From the NCBI RefSeq assembly GCF_050433225.1, contig NZ_JBNPXQ010000011.1:62001-126000 (forward strand): a DNA stretch of 64,000 bases, in the 5' to 3' direction. The notes below the pieces were generated by a model. The model did no database searches. It saw only the letters and a list, made by a program, of their open reading frames with translations, and was not told where the DNA came from. The translations under genes were made by a program, and so were the position numbers. This document shows, piece by piece, positions 44,501 to 53,562 of the stretch. Each line of letters starts with the position of its first letter. The first letter of the stretch is position 1. Source of the DNA: Sphingomonas_D zeicaulis. Lineage in GTDB: Bacteria > Pseudomonadota > Alphaproteobacteria > Sphingomonadales > Sphingomonadaceae.

Positions 44501-46372
44501 TCAGTGTGTCGAGATGTTCTGGCTGAATTCAACCACAGGGGCGTCGGCACCATTCTGCGCACGATAGGCCTCGTAGAGGGACGCATAGACCCCGCCGGCC
44601 GCGATCAGCGCAGTGTGCGGGCCGATTTCCACCACCTTGCCATGGCGGATCACGGCGATGCGATCGGCATCGCGGATGGTCGCCAGGCGATGCGCGATGA
44701 TGATGGCGGTCCGCCCCTCGCACAGCCGCCGCAGCGCGCGCTGGATCATCCGCTCGGTATGAACGTCGACGGCCGAGGTCGCCTCGTCCAGCACCAGGAT
44801 CGCCGGGTCGGCCAGATAGGCGCGGACGAGGCAGACGAGCTGGCGCTGGCCGTGGCTGAGATGCGCGCCGAGCGGCCCGACCTCGCTGTGATAGGCGTTG
44901 GGCAGGCGCTCGAGCACTTCGTCCGCACCGAGCGCGCGGGTTGCGGCGATCAGCTGCTCGTCGGTGGCATCGGGCCGCGCGAGGCGCAGATTGTCGAGCA
45001 CGGTACCGCTGAACAGCACATTGTCCTGCAGCACGACCGAAACATGGCGGCGCAGGTCCACCTGGCGAATCTGCCTGATGTCGATCCCGTCGATCAGCAC
45101 CGCGCCGTCCTGCACGTCGTAGAAGCGGGTGAGGAGCTGGACGAGGGTGCTCTTGCCGTGGCCGGTGGGCCCGACGATCGCCAGCACCTCGCCGCTGGCG
45201 ATCGAGAGATCGAGCCCGTCGAGCACGCGGCCGCGATGGACGGGATCGTAGGAGAATCCGATGCCGCCGAAGGTCACCGCGCCGCGGATCGTGGGCGAGG
45301 GCAGCGGGGCGGGCGCGTCGACGATCTCCGGCTCGGTATCGAGCAGCAGGAAGATGCGCTGGGCGGAGGCCGATCCGGTCGCATAGCGCTCGAACAGGTC
45401 GTTGAGATCCTGCAGCGGGCCGAGGAACAGCATGACGTAGAACAGGCTCTGCGTCAGTTCGCCGAGGGTGAGCTGGCCGCGCGCCATGCCATAGCTGCCG
45501 ACCAGCAGCAGCAGCGCCATGCCGACTGTGCTCAGCAAACCGCTGAGCGGCGCGAACCAGCCGGCGCGGATGTTGCCGTGCACCAGCGACCGGTCGAAAT
45601 CCCTCAGCAGGCCGCGATAGGTGTGGAGGTTGGCGTCCTCGCGCACGGTCTGCTGGATCATCCGCGCGCCCGAGACGGTCTCGACGAGATGCGCGGTGAA
45701 GCGCGATCGGTTCTCGGCGACGCGCGCCCAGTTGCGCTGCGATACGCGCTTGAACAGCCAGGTGGCGAAGATCAGCACCGGCACCACCGCGGCGAGCGCC
45801 GCCAGCAGCAGCGGCGCGATCAGCCACAGCAATAGTGCGGCGACCACGAAGCGCAGCAGCGCCGACAGCAGTTCCGGCGGCCCCTGGATCAGCAGCGGTT
45901 CCAGCGCATCGACGTCGCGGTCGGCGCGCGAGAGGATGCGGCCGGCCTTGGTGCGATCGAAATAGCCGACGCTCAGCCGCTGGACATGCGCGAACACCCG
46001 CGTGCGCAGCGTGCCCAGCACGTGCAGCGCGGCGGTGCCGGACAAATAGAGCGAGACGCCGGCGAGCGCGAACCGCGCCACCCACGCCGCGCCGAGCCCC
46101 AGCGCCAGCCAGGCCAGCAGGCGATGGTCGAGCCGCACGCCGTCCGGACCGGCGATGAAGCCATGATCGATGAGTTGGGCCACAAACCAGGGGCGCAGGA
46201 AGACGACGGCGACCAGCGCCGCCTCAAGCGCGATCACCGCGGCCACGCGCCCGCGCACCGGCTTCAGCAGCGGCAGCAGCCGGCCGAACATGCCGCGGTC
46301 CAGCGCCTTGCGCGCCAGCGCTTCCTCGATCTCGATGTCGCTCATCACGCGTTTGGGGTCAGGCGGCGGCAT
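44501..46372 (-). CDS. ABC transporter, fused permease and ATPase (second half-transporter)
   Basis: Export-type ABC protein of about 623 residues: six membrane spans in the N-terminal half (VAAVIALEAALVAVVFLRPW; YFDRTKAGRILSRADRDVDA), then an ATPase with Walker A GPTGHGKST, signature LSHGQRQL (His where Gly is usual) and Walker B ILVLDEATSAVD. It resembles the MdlB/SmdB half and pairs with the gene at 46359, so a heterodimer is likely. ATG 46372 has GGGGA upstream and overlaps the stop of that partner; ATG 46345 is an alternative. It is the last gene of the minus-strand unit that starts at 53507. The substrate is unknown; export of a desulfurised product is one possibility. Confidence 0.88.
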   Translation of the reverse strand: MPPPDPKRVMSDIEIEEALARKALDRGMFGRLLPLLKPVRGRVAAVIALEAALVAVVFLRPWFVAQLIDHGFIAGPDGVRLDHRLLAWLALGLGAAWVARFALAGVSLYLSGTAALHVLGTLRTRVFAHVQRLSVGYFDRTKAGRILSRADRDVDALEPLLIQGPPELLSALLRFVVAALLLWLIAPLLLAALAAVVPVLIFATWLFKRVSQRNWARVAENRSRFTAHLVETVSGARMIQQTVREDANLHTYRGLLRDFDRSLVHGNIRAGWFAPLSGLLSTVGMALLLLVGSYGMARGQLTLGELTQSLFYVMLFLGPLQDLNDLFERYATGSASAQRIFLLLDTEPEIVDAPAPLPSPTIRGAVTFGGIGFSYDPVHRGRVLDGLDLSIASGEVLAIVGPTGHGKSTLVQLLTRFYDVQDGAVLIDGIDIRQIRQVDLRRHVSVVLQDNVLFSGTVLDNLRLARPDATDEQLIAATRALGADEVLERLPNAYHSEVGPLGAHLSHGQRQLVCLVRAYLADPAILVLDEATSAVDVHTERMIQRALRRLCEGRTAIIIAHRLATIRDADRIAVIRHGKVVEIGPHTALIAAGGVYASLYEAYRAQNGADAPVVEFSQNISTH

Positions 46373-48170
46373 CGTCGATCCCCAGCAGGTCACGATAGAT
46401 CGGGTCGGCGGCGAGATCGTCGTGCCGTCCGGTGGCGGCGATGCGGCCGCCGGCGAGCAGCAGCACGCGATCGGCGAGCAGCACCGAAGAGAGTTTGCTG
46501 GTCACCAGCAGCACGCTCAGCCTGCCGCCGGCGCGGCCGCGCAGTGCGCGGATGTTGGCGAGCACCCGCCGTTCGGTCAGCGCGTCGAGCGCGCTCGTCG
46601 CATCGTCCAGCACGAGGATGTCGGGCTCGGCAATGAGCGCGCGGGCCAGGCACAGGCGCTGGCGCTGGCCGCCCGAAAGGGTGATGCCGCGGTCGCCCAG
46701 CCGCGTGTCGAGGCCTTCGGGCAGGCCCTCCAGCACATCCTCCGCGGCGGCGAGCCGCAGCGCGGCGTGCAGATCGGCGTCGGTGGCGTCGGGCGCGCCA
46801 ACCCGCAGGTTCGCGGCCAGCGTGTCGGAAAACAGGAAGATGTCCTGCGGTACGACATGGATGCGGCGGCGCAGTTCGGCGAGACGGACGTTCCGCAGAT
46901 CCTGCCAGCCGCCCTGATCCGATCCGATGCGGATCGTGCCGCCATCGGGGTCGGCGAGGCGGGGGAGGAGGGAGGCGAGCGAGCTCTTGCCCGATCCGGT
47001 GGCGCCGACCAGCGCGACGATCTCGCCGGGGCGCAAGGTGAAGCCGCAGCGATCGAGGATGCGCACATCGCCGCCCGGCGCGCGATAGGTTACTTCCTCC
47101 ACGCGCAGGCCGATCTCGCCCTCGGCGATGGCGGCGTTGCCCTCCACCAGGATCGAGCGTTCGTCGAGCAGTTCCCAGATCCGCGCCGCCGAGGCGCGCG
47201 CATCGGCGAAAATGCGCATCACCCGACCGACCGCCTCGATGCGGAAGACGAGCGTGGTCGCAATCAGCATCGAAGCGACGAGATCGCCCACCTGGATGCG
47301 GCCGTCTGCCACCAGCCGGGCGCCATAGGCAAGGATCCAGACATGGCCGAGCGCCACCACCGCCTGCGGCACGGGGATGCGCGAGCTGCACCAGGCCAGC
47401 GCGGCGCGGGACTGTTCGACATAGCTGGCGACCTCGGCGCCGAACTTGGCCGTCCGCCCATCCTCCAGCCGGAACGACTTGATGACGCGAACCCCGCTGA
47501 TGCCTTCGGAAAGATCCTGGTTCACCCGGTCATAGGCGTCCGCCACCTTGCGATCGAGCAGCACCAGCCGGTCGGTCTGGACCACGAAGATAATGCAGCC
47601 GGCGATGGTCAGCAGCAGCGGCACCAGCCCGAGCCCGATGTCGTACCACAGCAGCAGCCCCACCGAGGCGATGACGATCAGCGTGGTTTCCACCACCTGC
47701 CGCCAGAACGCGACCAGCGCGTCGCGCAGCTTGTCGGCATCGCGGGTGGTACGGGTGATTAGCGCGCCGATGCCATGCGCCCAATGGAAGCCGAGGTGCA
47801 GCGACTGGACCTGGATCAGGATCTTCTCGCGCAGCAGGCTGAGCAGCGCCTGGCTGGCCGAGATCGAGAGATAGCCCGCGATGTAGAGCAGCACGCCGCG
47901 CACCGCCGCCACCGCGACGAGCAGGCCGACCGCGATCTGCACGCCGATGCCGTCGAACGCGCGGCCGGCCGTCGCCGCGAGGCGTGCCTCATCCACCGCA
48001 TGGCCGACCAGCCCCTGTTGCAGCGCAAGGCTGCCATTCACCACGGTGAACAGCGCCAGCGTGATCAGGAAGCCCACCGGGCGGTGGCGATAGAGCGCGA
48101 GGCTGCGCAGCAGGGGATAGCGCACGAAGCGCGAGGCATGGCGCCGCGTCGCGCCGCTCGGGTCGGTCAT
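46359..48170 (-). CDS. ABC transporter, fused permease and ATPase (first half-transporter)
   Basis: Export-type ABC protein of 603 residues with six spans (PVGFLITLALFTVVNGSLAL first) and the HLGFHWAHGIGALITRTTRD coupling region. The ATPase carries Walker A GATGSGKSS, signature LSGGQRQR and a slightly off Walker B ILVLDDATSALD, where the catalytic Glu is replaced by Asp. Heterodimeric exporters often have one degenerate site like this, so it fits pairing with the protein at 44501. Its ATG overlaps the stop of the flavin monooxygenase gene upstream (ATGA), which places an export pump firmly inside an organosulfur operon. Confidence 0.88.
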   Translation of the reverse strand: MTDPSGATRRHASRFVRYPLLRSLALYRHRPVGFLITLALFTVVNGSLALQQGLVGHAVDEARLAATAGRAFDGIGVQIAVGLLVAVAAVRGVLLYIAGYLSISASQALLSLLREKILIQVQSLHLGFHWAHGIGALITRTTRDADKLRDALVAFWRQVVETTLIVIASVGLLLWYDIGLGLVPLLLTIAGCIIFVVQTDRLVLLDRKVADAYDRVNQDLSEGISGVRVIKSFRLEDGRTAKFGAEVASYVEQSRAALAWCSSRIPVPQAVVALGHVWILAYGARLVADGRIQVGDLVASMLIATTLVFRIEAVGRVMRIFADARASAARIWELLDERSILVEGNAAIAEGEIGLRVEEVTYRAPGGDVRILDRCGFTLRPGEIVALVGATGSGKSSLASLLPRLADPDGGTIRIGSDQGGWQDLRNVRLAELRRRIHVVPQDIFLFSDTLAANLRVGAPDATDADLHAALRLAAAEDVLEGLPEGLDTRLGDRGITLSGGQRQRLCLARALIAEPDILVLDDATSALDALTERRVLANIRALRGRAGGRLSVLLVTSKLSSVLLADRVLLLAGGRIAATGRHDDLAADPIYRDLLGIDDAAA

Positions 48171-49429
48171 CGCGAGATCGGCAATATCGTCTCGGGCGCC
48201 GCCGCCTTGCGCGCCGCAGCCGCGGTATATTCATCCGGCGGCACGCCGTTCAGATAATAATTGCCGATATGGTGCAGCCGCCAGCGGATCGGGTCGTGCG
48301 TGGTATGGACCCGCGCATCTGCCCAGAAGCGGTCGAGATTGTGGGTCCGATAGGAGGAACTGGCACCGAGCAGCGAGAACATGTCGCCGGAAACCAGCAG
48401 CGCGGCCTCGTCGGACTGGGCGCGCACCGTCGCCACCGCGAGGATCAGCTCGTCCTGCAGCGCCGGATCCTGGTCCTTCGCCAGATAGGCGTCGAACAGC
48501 TCGGTGGCGTCGCGCAGCAGCGATTCCGCCAGCCGCACCGCCACCGCATAGTCGCCGATCCGCTTGATGATCAGCGGTTCCTGCTGCGCGCGCTCGACAT
48601 CGGCGTCGACCCACGGATTCGAGCGGGTGCGCAGATAGAGGATCGCGGCGTCGAGCGCGCCGCGGGCGATGCCGGTGTCGATCGCCGCGTGCAGGATCTG
48701 GGGGAAGGTCAGGCCGGTGCGCAGCGGCGAACCGTCGGCGGTGGCGGCGGGCGCCGGATCGCGCCGCTGGTGGCTGACGAGCGCTTCGTCCGCCAACACC
48801 AGATCCTCGAAGCGAATGCCGCCGCTCACCGAATGCTGCTGGCCGAACGCATCCCAATCGTCATCGAGATGCAGGCCTGGCGTGTCGCGATGCAGGATCA
48901 GGCCGATCGGCCCCTCGTCGGTCCGCGCGCCGGTGAGGATCCACTCGGCGAGGTAGCAGCCGGTGGCGTAGAATTTCGCGCCATTGACCACCCAGCGCCC
49001 TTCGCCGTCGCGGACGGCGCGGGTCCTGTGGTCGAACTTGTTGCGGCCGCCCACCTCGGCGCCGGCATTGCCCAGCCGCTTGCCGGCGAGGATGTCGGCG
49101 ACGATGCGGTCGCGCAGCGCCCCCGGCGGGCGCTGGAAGATGCCGCGCGCCATCACATAATGGATCTGCAGAATCTGGCCGACGCCGCCATCGGCGGTGG
49201 AGATGATCCTGACCACCTCCGCCAGGGTCGCGATCGATGCGCCCAGGCCGCCGAACCCCGCCGGCACGCAGATCGCCGTCACGCCGGAGGCGGAGAGGAT
49301 TTCGGCCTGCCGGTGCGGGATCAGCCGGCGTTCGCCGGGATCCGCGGCGATCGTGGCGATCTCGGCCGCGGCGGCATGGGCGGCGGCGATCGCTGCGGCC
49401 TCGTCGGCAAGCGGATGGGAAAAGCTCAT
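48167..49429 (-). CDS. DszC/SfnB-like acyl-CoA dehydrogenase-fold flavin monooxygenase (copy 2)
   Basis: Protein of 420 residues with the acyl-CoA dehydrogenase fold, in the branch used for sulfur compounds (DszC, SfnB). Recognisable: GFGGLGASIATLAEVVRIIS, ADGGVGQILQIHYVMARGIF with the His corresponding to DszC His92, LGNAGAE (Asn129), FYATGCYLAEW (Thr where DszC has Ser163) and the C-terminal RVHTTHDPIRWRLHHIGNYY (His391 region). It probably uses FMNH2 from an external reductase to oxygenate sulfur or an N-/C-centre. DszC residue numbers are from memory. The copy at 49456 lies 26 bp upstream; the stop overlaps the ABC gene. Confidence 0.85.
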   Translation of the reverse strand: MSFSHPLADEAAAIAAAHAAAAEIATIAADPGERRLIPHRQAEILSASGVTAICVPAGFGGLGASIATLAEVVRIISTADGGVGQILQIHYVMARGIFQRPPGALRDRIVADILAGKRLGNAGAEVGGRNKFDHRTRAVRDGEGRWVVNGAKFYATGCYLAEWILTGARTDEGPIGLILHRDTPGLHLDDDWDAFGQQHSVSGGIRFEDLVLADEALVSHQRRDPAPAATADGSPLRTGLTFPQILHAAIDTGIARGALDAAILYLRTRSNPWVDADVERAQQEPLIIKRIGDYAVAVRLAESLLRDATELFDAYLAKDQDPALQDELILAVATVRAQSDEAALLVSGDMFSLLGASSSYRTHNLDRFWADARVHTTHDPIRWRLHHIGNYYLNGVPPDEYTAAAARKAAAPETILPISR

Positions 49430-49455
49430 GGGCGCGACTTTCGACAAGGCGGGGT

Positions 49456-50733
49456 TCAGGCGGAGGCGGGTGCGTTGGCGGCGAGGGCGATCTCTTCGCG
49501 CCGGATGCGCGCGGCGCGGCCATATTCGTCGGGCGGCACGTCGTTCAGATAGTAATTGCCGATGTGGAACACCCGCCACCGGATCGGATCATGGGTGGTG
49601 TGGACGCGCGCGTCGGCCCAGTAACGCTGGAGGTTCCAGCGCGCGAGGGTGGAGTTGGCGCCGGTCAGCGCGAACAGGTCGCTGCCCACGAACAGCGATG
49701 CGTGATCGGATTGCGCGCGCGCCGTGGCGACGGCGAGGATCAGTTCGTCCTGCAGCGCGACATCGTCCGGGGCGGCGCGGTGCCGATCGAAGGTGCGCGC
49801 GGCATAGCGCAGCGCGGATTCCGCCCCGCGCACGGCAACCGCATATTCGCCGATCCGCTTGATGATGTGATGTTCGTCCGCCGCGCGCTCCACATCGGCG
49901 TCCACCCACACGCGGGCATGGTCGCGCAGATAGGCGGTCGCCGCCTCCAGCGCGCCGCGCGCCAGCCCGGTGTCGATCGCGGCGTGCAGGATCTGCGGCC
50001 AGGTCAGTCCGGTGCGCGGCATCTCGCCGCCGGCGCCGGCGCGGGGGAGGAAGCGCTCGTCGACCGCGACGTCCGCGAACCGCACGCTGCCGCTTACCGA
50101 ATGCTGCTGGCCGAACGCCGCCCAGTCATCCTCCAGCAAGAGGCCCGGCGCGTCGCGATGCACCAGCACGCCAACCGGCCCGAGCGGGCTGGTCGCCGAG
50201 ACCGAGATCCATTCGGCGAGGTAGCAGCCGGTGGCGAAGGTCTTGCGCCCGTTGAGCAGCCACCGCCCGTCGGGTGCCTGCTCCACCACGGTCAGCCCGC
50301 CCTTGCCCTTGCCGCGGCCCTCCGCCAGCGCGTTGCCGAAGCGCTTGCCGGCAAGAATGTCCGCGATCAGCCGCTCGCGAAACGCATCGTCGGGCCGTGC
50401 GAACACGCCGCGGATCATCACATTGTGGATCTGGAGAAGCTGGCCGACGCCGCCATCGGCGGTGGAAATGATCCGTACCGTCTCGACGACGGTCTCGATC
50501 GAGGCGCCGATCCCGCCCAGCGCCTGCGGCACCAGGATGGCAGTGACGCCCGATCGGGAGAGGATGTCTGCGGCTTCATGCGGAATGGCGTCGTTGCGCT
50601 GCGCGTCGCGCGCCAGCAGCGCGATCTCGGCGGCGGCGCCATGCGCTGCCTCGATCGCCTCGGCCTCGGTGGCGAGATGGCGGATGGCAAGGGGGGCGCT
50701 GTCGGTCGCAAAGGGCTGTGCGATGATGCTCAT
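49456..50733 (-). CDS. DszC/SfnB-like acyl-CoA dehydrogenase-fold flavin monooxygenase (copy 1)
   Basis: Protein of 425 residues, tandem paralogue of the one at 48167, with the same landmarks: LGGIGASIETVVETVRIIST, GGVGQLLQIHNVMIRGVF (Asn follows the His here), FGNALAE, TFATGCYLAEW, DDWAAFGQQHSVSGSVRF and RVHTTHDPIRWRVFHIGNYY. The two copies are similar over their whole length, which points to an old tandem duplication and probably different substrates. It follows the binding lipoprotein gene by 27 bp. ATG 50733 has no strong ribosome site. Confidence 0.85.
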   Translation of the reverse strand: MSIIAQPFATDSAPLAIRHLATEAEAIEAAHGAAAEIALLARDAQRNDAIPHEAADILSRSGVTAILVPQALGGIGASIETVVETVRIISTADGGVGQLLQIHNVMIRGVFARPDDAFRERLIADILAGKRFGNALAEGRGKGKGGLTVVEQAPDGRWLLNGRKTFATGCYLAEWISVSATSPLGPVGVLVHRDAPGLLLEDDWAAFGQQHSVSGSVRFADVAVDERFLPRAGAGGEMPRTGLTWPQILHAAIDTGLARGALEAATAYLRDHARVWVDADVERAADEHHIIKRIGEYAVAVRGAESALRYAARTFDRHRAAPDDVALQDELILAVATARAQSDHASLFVGSDLFALTGANSTLARWNLQRYWADARVHTTHDPIRWRVFHIGNYYLNDVPPDEYGRAARIRREEIALAANAPASA

Positions 50734-50760
50734 GGAAGTGTCCGCAAAAAGGGGAAAGGG

Positions 50761-52332
50761 TCAGGCCTGCCGCTGCCAGAGCGCATCGGTGCGCCACGCC
50801 GCGAAGCCGGTGCGATCAGGCGCGACGCCGCCGATCCGGCGGGAAACCGCCTCCTGATTGTCGGCGAAACCCCAGATCAACAGCCCGCCGCTGTCATGCT
50901 GGATCTGCTGCGCGGCGCCGATCAGCGCCTTGCGCTTCACCACATCCGGCTGCGCCTGCGCGGCGGTGACGAGTTCGGCGAAGCGGGGATCGCTGAAATG
51001 CGTCTTATTCGCGGCGGAACGGGGCCCGTCATGCTGCTGCAGCGTCAGCAGGAAGGGGCGCGAGACGCCGGTCGAGGTGCTGAAGGTGAAGCTGTTGCGC
51101 GCCGGGCCGGTGAAGATGGCGTTGTCGACCAGCTGGACCTTGATGGCGATGCCGGCCTCGCGCGCCTGCTGCGCAAACACCAGCGCGGCGTTGGCACCGA
51201 CACCAGCGGTCGTCACCAGTTCCAGCGCGAGCCCGCCGCCATGGCCGGCCGCCTTCAGGAGCCGCCGGGCTTCCGCCACGTCGCGGCGGCGTTGGGGAAT
51301 GTCGTGATTATAGGTCGGGTCGCTGGGCGAATAGAGATCGTTGGCTACGCGGCCATGGCCGTGCAGCACCCGCTTCACCAGTTCCTCGCGATCGGCAAGC
51401 AGCCGGAACGCCTGGCGCACGCGCGGATCGTTGAACGGTGGCGCGGCGATGTTCATTGCGAAGCCGTGCCACGCGTCCGTCTGCGAGGAGACGACCTGGA
51501 AATCCGGCGAGGATTTGAAAAAGGCGAGCTGCTCATAGGCGAGATTCGGCGCGACATTGACCTGTCCGGTCTGCATCGCCTGCAGCCGGGTGATCGGATC
51601 GTTGAAGTCGATGATCTCGACCTCGTCGAGATAGGGCTGCTCCGCCTTGTAGTAATTCTCGAAGCGGGTGAACACCGATCGCTGGCCCGGCGTGAAGCTT
51701 TTTAACCGATAGGGGCCGGCGCCGATGACGTTGCGGATCGGATCATAATCGGTGGGCACGATGCCGCCCCAGCTCATCCACAATTCGGGCAGCGCGGCGA
51801 GGCCATGGCCCTTGGCGAAGGGGATCCGCACGGTCAGCGGATCGAGCTTCGTGATGCCATCCCGTTGCAGCGAATAGAGATAGGCCATGCCATAGGGGGA
51901 GGCGAGTTGGGGGTCGGTCAGCCGCCGCAGCGAGAAGATCACATCGTCCGCGGTGATCGACTTGCCATGGTGGAACTCCAGCCCCTTGTGGAGGCGGATC
52001 GTCCAGGCGGTGGCATCCTCATTGACCTCGGCGAACTCGGCGAGCGCGAGGCCGGGATTGGCGTTGCGATTCCATTCCCACAGCTTGCTGTACAGCGCCC
52101 AGCCGCGGAAGGCGCCGCTGCCGACCGGCTTGTGCGCATCGAGATTGCCGGTCTGGTTGCCGCCGATCACCGCCAGCTTCACGCTGCCGCCGCGACGCGG
52201 CTTTTCCGTGCCCGCCGGCGCGGGCGCAGCCGCATCCTGCCCGCAGGCGGACAGCAGACCTGCGCCCAACGAGAGCGCGCCGGTCGCGGCAAGGCCATCG
52301 CGCATGAAGGCGCGGCGCGAACGATCGATCAT
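50761..52332 (-). CDS. OppA/DppA-type solute-binding lipoprotein
   Basis: Family 5 binding protein of 523 residues, paralogue of the one at 18084 (shared GNLDAHKPVGSG, LYSKLWEW, WTIRLHKGLEFHHGKSITAD, VIGAGPYRLKS and DSGGLLIWGFADNQ). Twin-arginine-like SRRAFMRDGLAA precedes the lipobox LSAC, so probably a Tat-exported lipoprotein. ATG 52332 gives a normal signal peptide; an ATG at 52353, touching the upstream stop, is the alternative. No permease is encoded in this operon, so it may use the permease/ATPase set at 36792-40572, driven by the same promoter class. Confidence 0.9.
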   Translation of the reverse strand: MIDRSRRAFMRDGLAATGALSLGAGLLSACGQDAAAPAPAGTEKPRRGGSVKLAVIGGNQTGNLDAHKPVGSGAFRGWALYSKLWEWNRNANPGLALAEFAEVNEDATAWTIRLHKGLEFHHGKSITADDVIFSLRRLTDPQLASPYGMAYLYSLQRDGITKLDPLTVRIPFAKGHGLAALPELWMSWGGIVPTDYDPIRNVIGAGPYRLKSFTPGQRSVFTRFENYYKAEQPYLDEVEIIDFNDPITRLQAMQTGQVNVAPNLAYEQLAFFKSSPDFQVVSSQTDAWHGFAMNIAAPPFNDPRVRQAFRLLADREELVKRVLHGHGRVANDLYSPSDPTYNHDIPQRRRDVAEARRLLKAAGHGGGLALELVTTAGVGANAALVFAQQAREAGIAIKVQLVDNAIFTGPARNSFTFSTSTGVSRPFLLTLQQHDGPRSAANKTHFSDPRFAELVTAAQAQPDVVKRKALIGAAQQIQHDSGGLLIWGFADNQEAVSRRIGGVAPDRTGFAAWRTDALWQRQA

Positions 52333-52352
52333 CCTGGCTTGCCTCACACGCA

Positions 52353-53507
52353 TCACTGGAAAAGGCTGGTCGATACGCCGGCCGCGAGCAGGCGTTCGGT
52401 TGCGTGCTGCTGCTCGCGAAACTTGCGCTCCGCCTCCGCCTCGCGCCCCTTCACCGCGGCGCGCACCGCGGGGATGATCCAGCGGCCATAGTCGATCGCG
52501 TCGTAGAGCGGCTCGTAGCCGCGGTTGAGGAAGGTGGTGACGCCGATGTCGTAATAGTCGAGCAGCGCCGCGACGATCGTGTCGGGCGTGCCGACCAGCG
52601 AGGTCGAGTCATGCGTGCCGCCCACCGCGGTGGCGGTGCCCATCCACAAGGCGCGGTCGTGGCGTTCGCCGCGCTCCGCCGCCGCCAGCAGCCGCTTGGT
52701 GCCGGTGCCCTGCAGGCCGTGATGCGCGACAGGGGAGGGGGCGGCGTTGCGGCGATGGTCGGTCAACGCTGCGGCGATCGCATGGGCGCGTTCCCAGGCC
52801 TGTTCCTCCGTTTTGCCGATGATCAGCCGGACCGAAAGGCTTACGCGCGGCACGGGCGCGCCGATCGCGGCGGCAGCGGCACGCAGCTTGCCGATCTGCT
52901 CGGCGACGTCGGTGAGCGGTTCGGCCCACAGCGCGTAGAGATCGGTATGCCTGACCGCGACATGATAGGCCGCGTCGGACGAGCCCCCGAAGGAGATCGG
53001 GATGTGCGGCTTCTGCAGCGGCTTTACCGGCGAGAAGACGTTCCTGAGCTGATAAAATTGCCCGTCGAAATCGAACGGCCGATCCTCCGTCCACGCCCGG
53101 CGTAGCACCTCCAGATATTCGCTGGTCCGCGCGTAGCGGGCGTCCTTGTCGGTGATGGTATTGCCATTGCCGGGTTCGGCGGTGATGCCGGTGATCGCAT
53201 GGACGCGGATGCGGCCCCTCGTAACATGATCGAGCGCCGCCAAGGTCTTTGCGCCATGCGCGGGGGTGGTGAGGCCAGGCCGGTAAGGGATCATGAAGCC
53301 CAAACGCTCGGTGACGGACGCGGCATAGCCGGTCGCAACGACGGACTCGCCGCCAGCCAGCATCAGGACGCGATCGAAGTCCGCGTGCTCGTGCGCGCGC
53401 GCCAGATCGCGCAGAAAGTCCAGGTCGAGCGTGCCGCCCGCACCAAGCCCGATGGGACCGCGCAACTGATCACGCGCTGCGAGCGCGCCTACGAATTCCA
53501 CTGGCAT
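52353..53507 (-). CDS. SsuD-type alkanesulfonate monooxygenase-like flavoenzyme
   Basis: LLM-class flavin monooxygenase of 384 residues, more distant from the other five in the window and closest in layout to SsuD/SfnG (DLARAHEHADFDRVLM, RGRIRVHAITGITAEPGNGN, DKDARYARTSEYLEVLRRAW, PHIPISFGGSSDAA, LYALWAEPLTDV). First gene of a six-gene minus-strand unit (monooxygenase, lipoprotein, two DszC-like enzymes, two ABC half-transporters) behind a sigma-54 promoter. ATG 53507 has only a weak ribosome site. Expected role: FMNH2-dependent release of sulfite from, or oxidation of, an organosulfur compound. Confidence 0.88.
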   Translation of the reverse strand: MPVEFVGALAARDQLRGPIGLGAGGTLDLDFLRDLARAHEHADFDRVLMLAGGESVVATGYAASVTERLGFMIPYRPGLTTPAHGAKTLAALDHVTRGRIRVHAITGITAEPGNGNTITDKDARYARTSEYLEVLRRAWTEDRPFDFDGQFYQLRNVFSPVKPLQKPHIPISFGGSSDAAYHVAVRHTDLYALWAEPLTDVAEQIGKLRAAAAAIGAPVPRVSLSVRLIIGKTEEQAWERAHAIAAALTDHRRNAAPSPVAHHGLQGTGTKRLLAAAERGERHDRALWMGTATAVGGTHDSTSLVGTPDTIVAALLDYYDIGVTTFLNRGYEPLYDAIDYGRWIIPAVRAAVKGREAEAERKFREQQHATERLLAAGVSTSLFQ

Positions 53508-53546
53508 CTGCCAAATCCCGCCCGTTGCCGATAATGGTGAGCCCTC

Positions 53547-53562
53547 AGCAAGCGGTGTGCCA
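53547..53562 (-). promoter_or_regulatory. Sigma-54 (-24/-12) promoter for the 53507-44501 operon
   Basis: Minus strand reads TGGCACACCGCTTGCT: GG and GC ten bases apart, six of seven bases of the -24 half and a perfect -12 half. It lies 39 bp upstream of the monooxygenase start. Right of it up to about 53800 no gene is seen. Confidence 0.82.
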
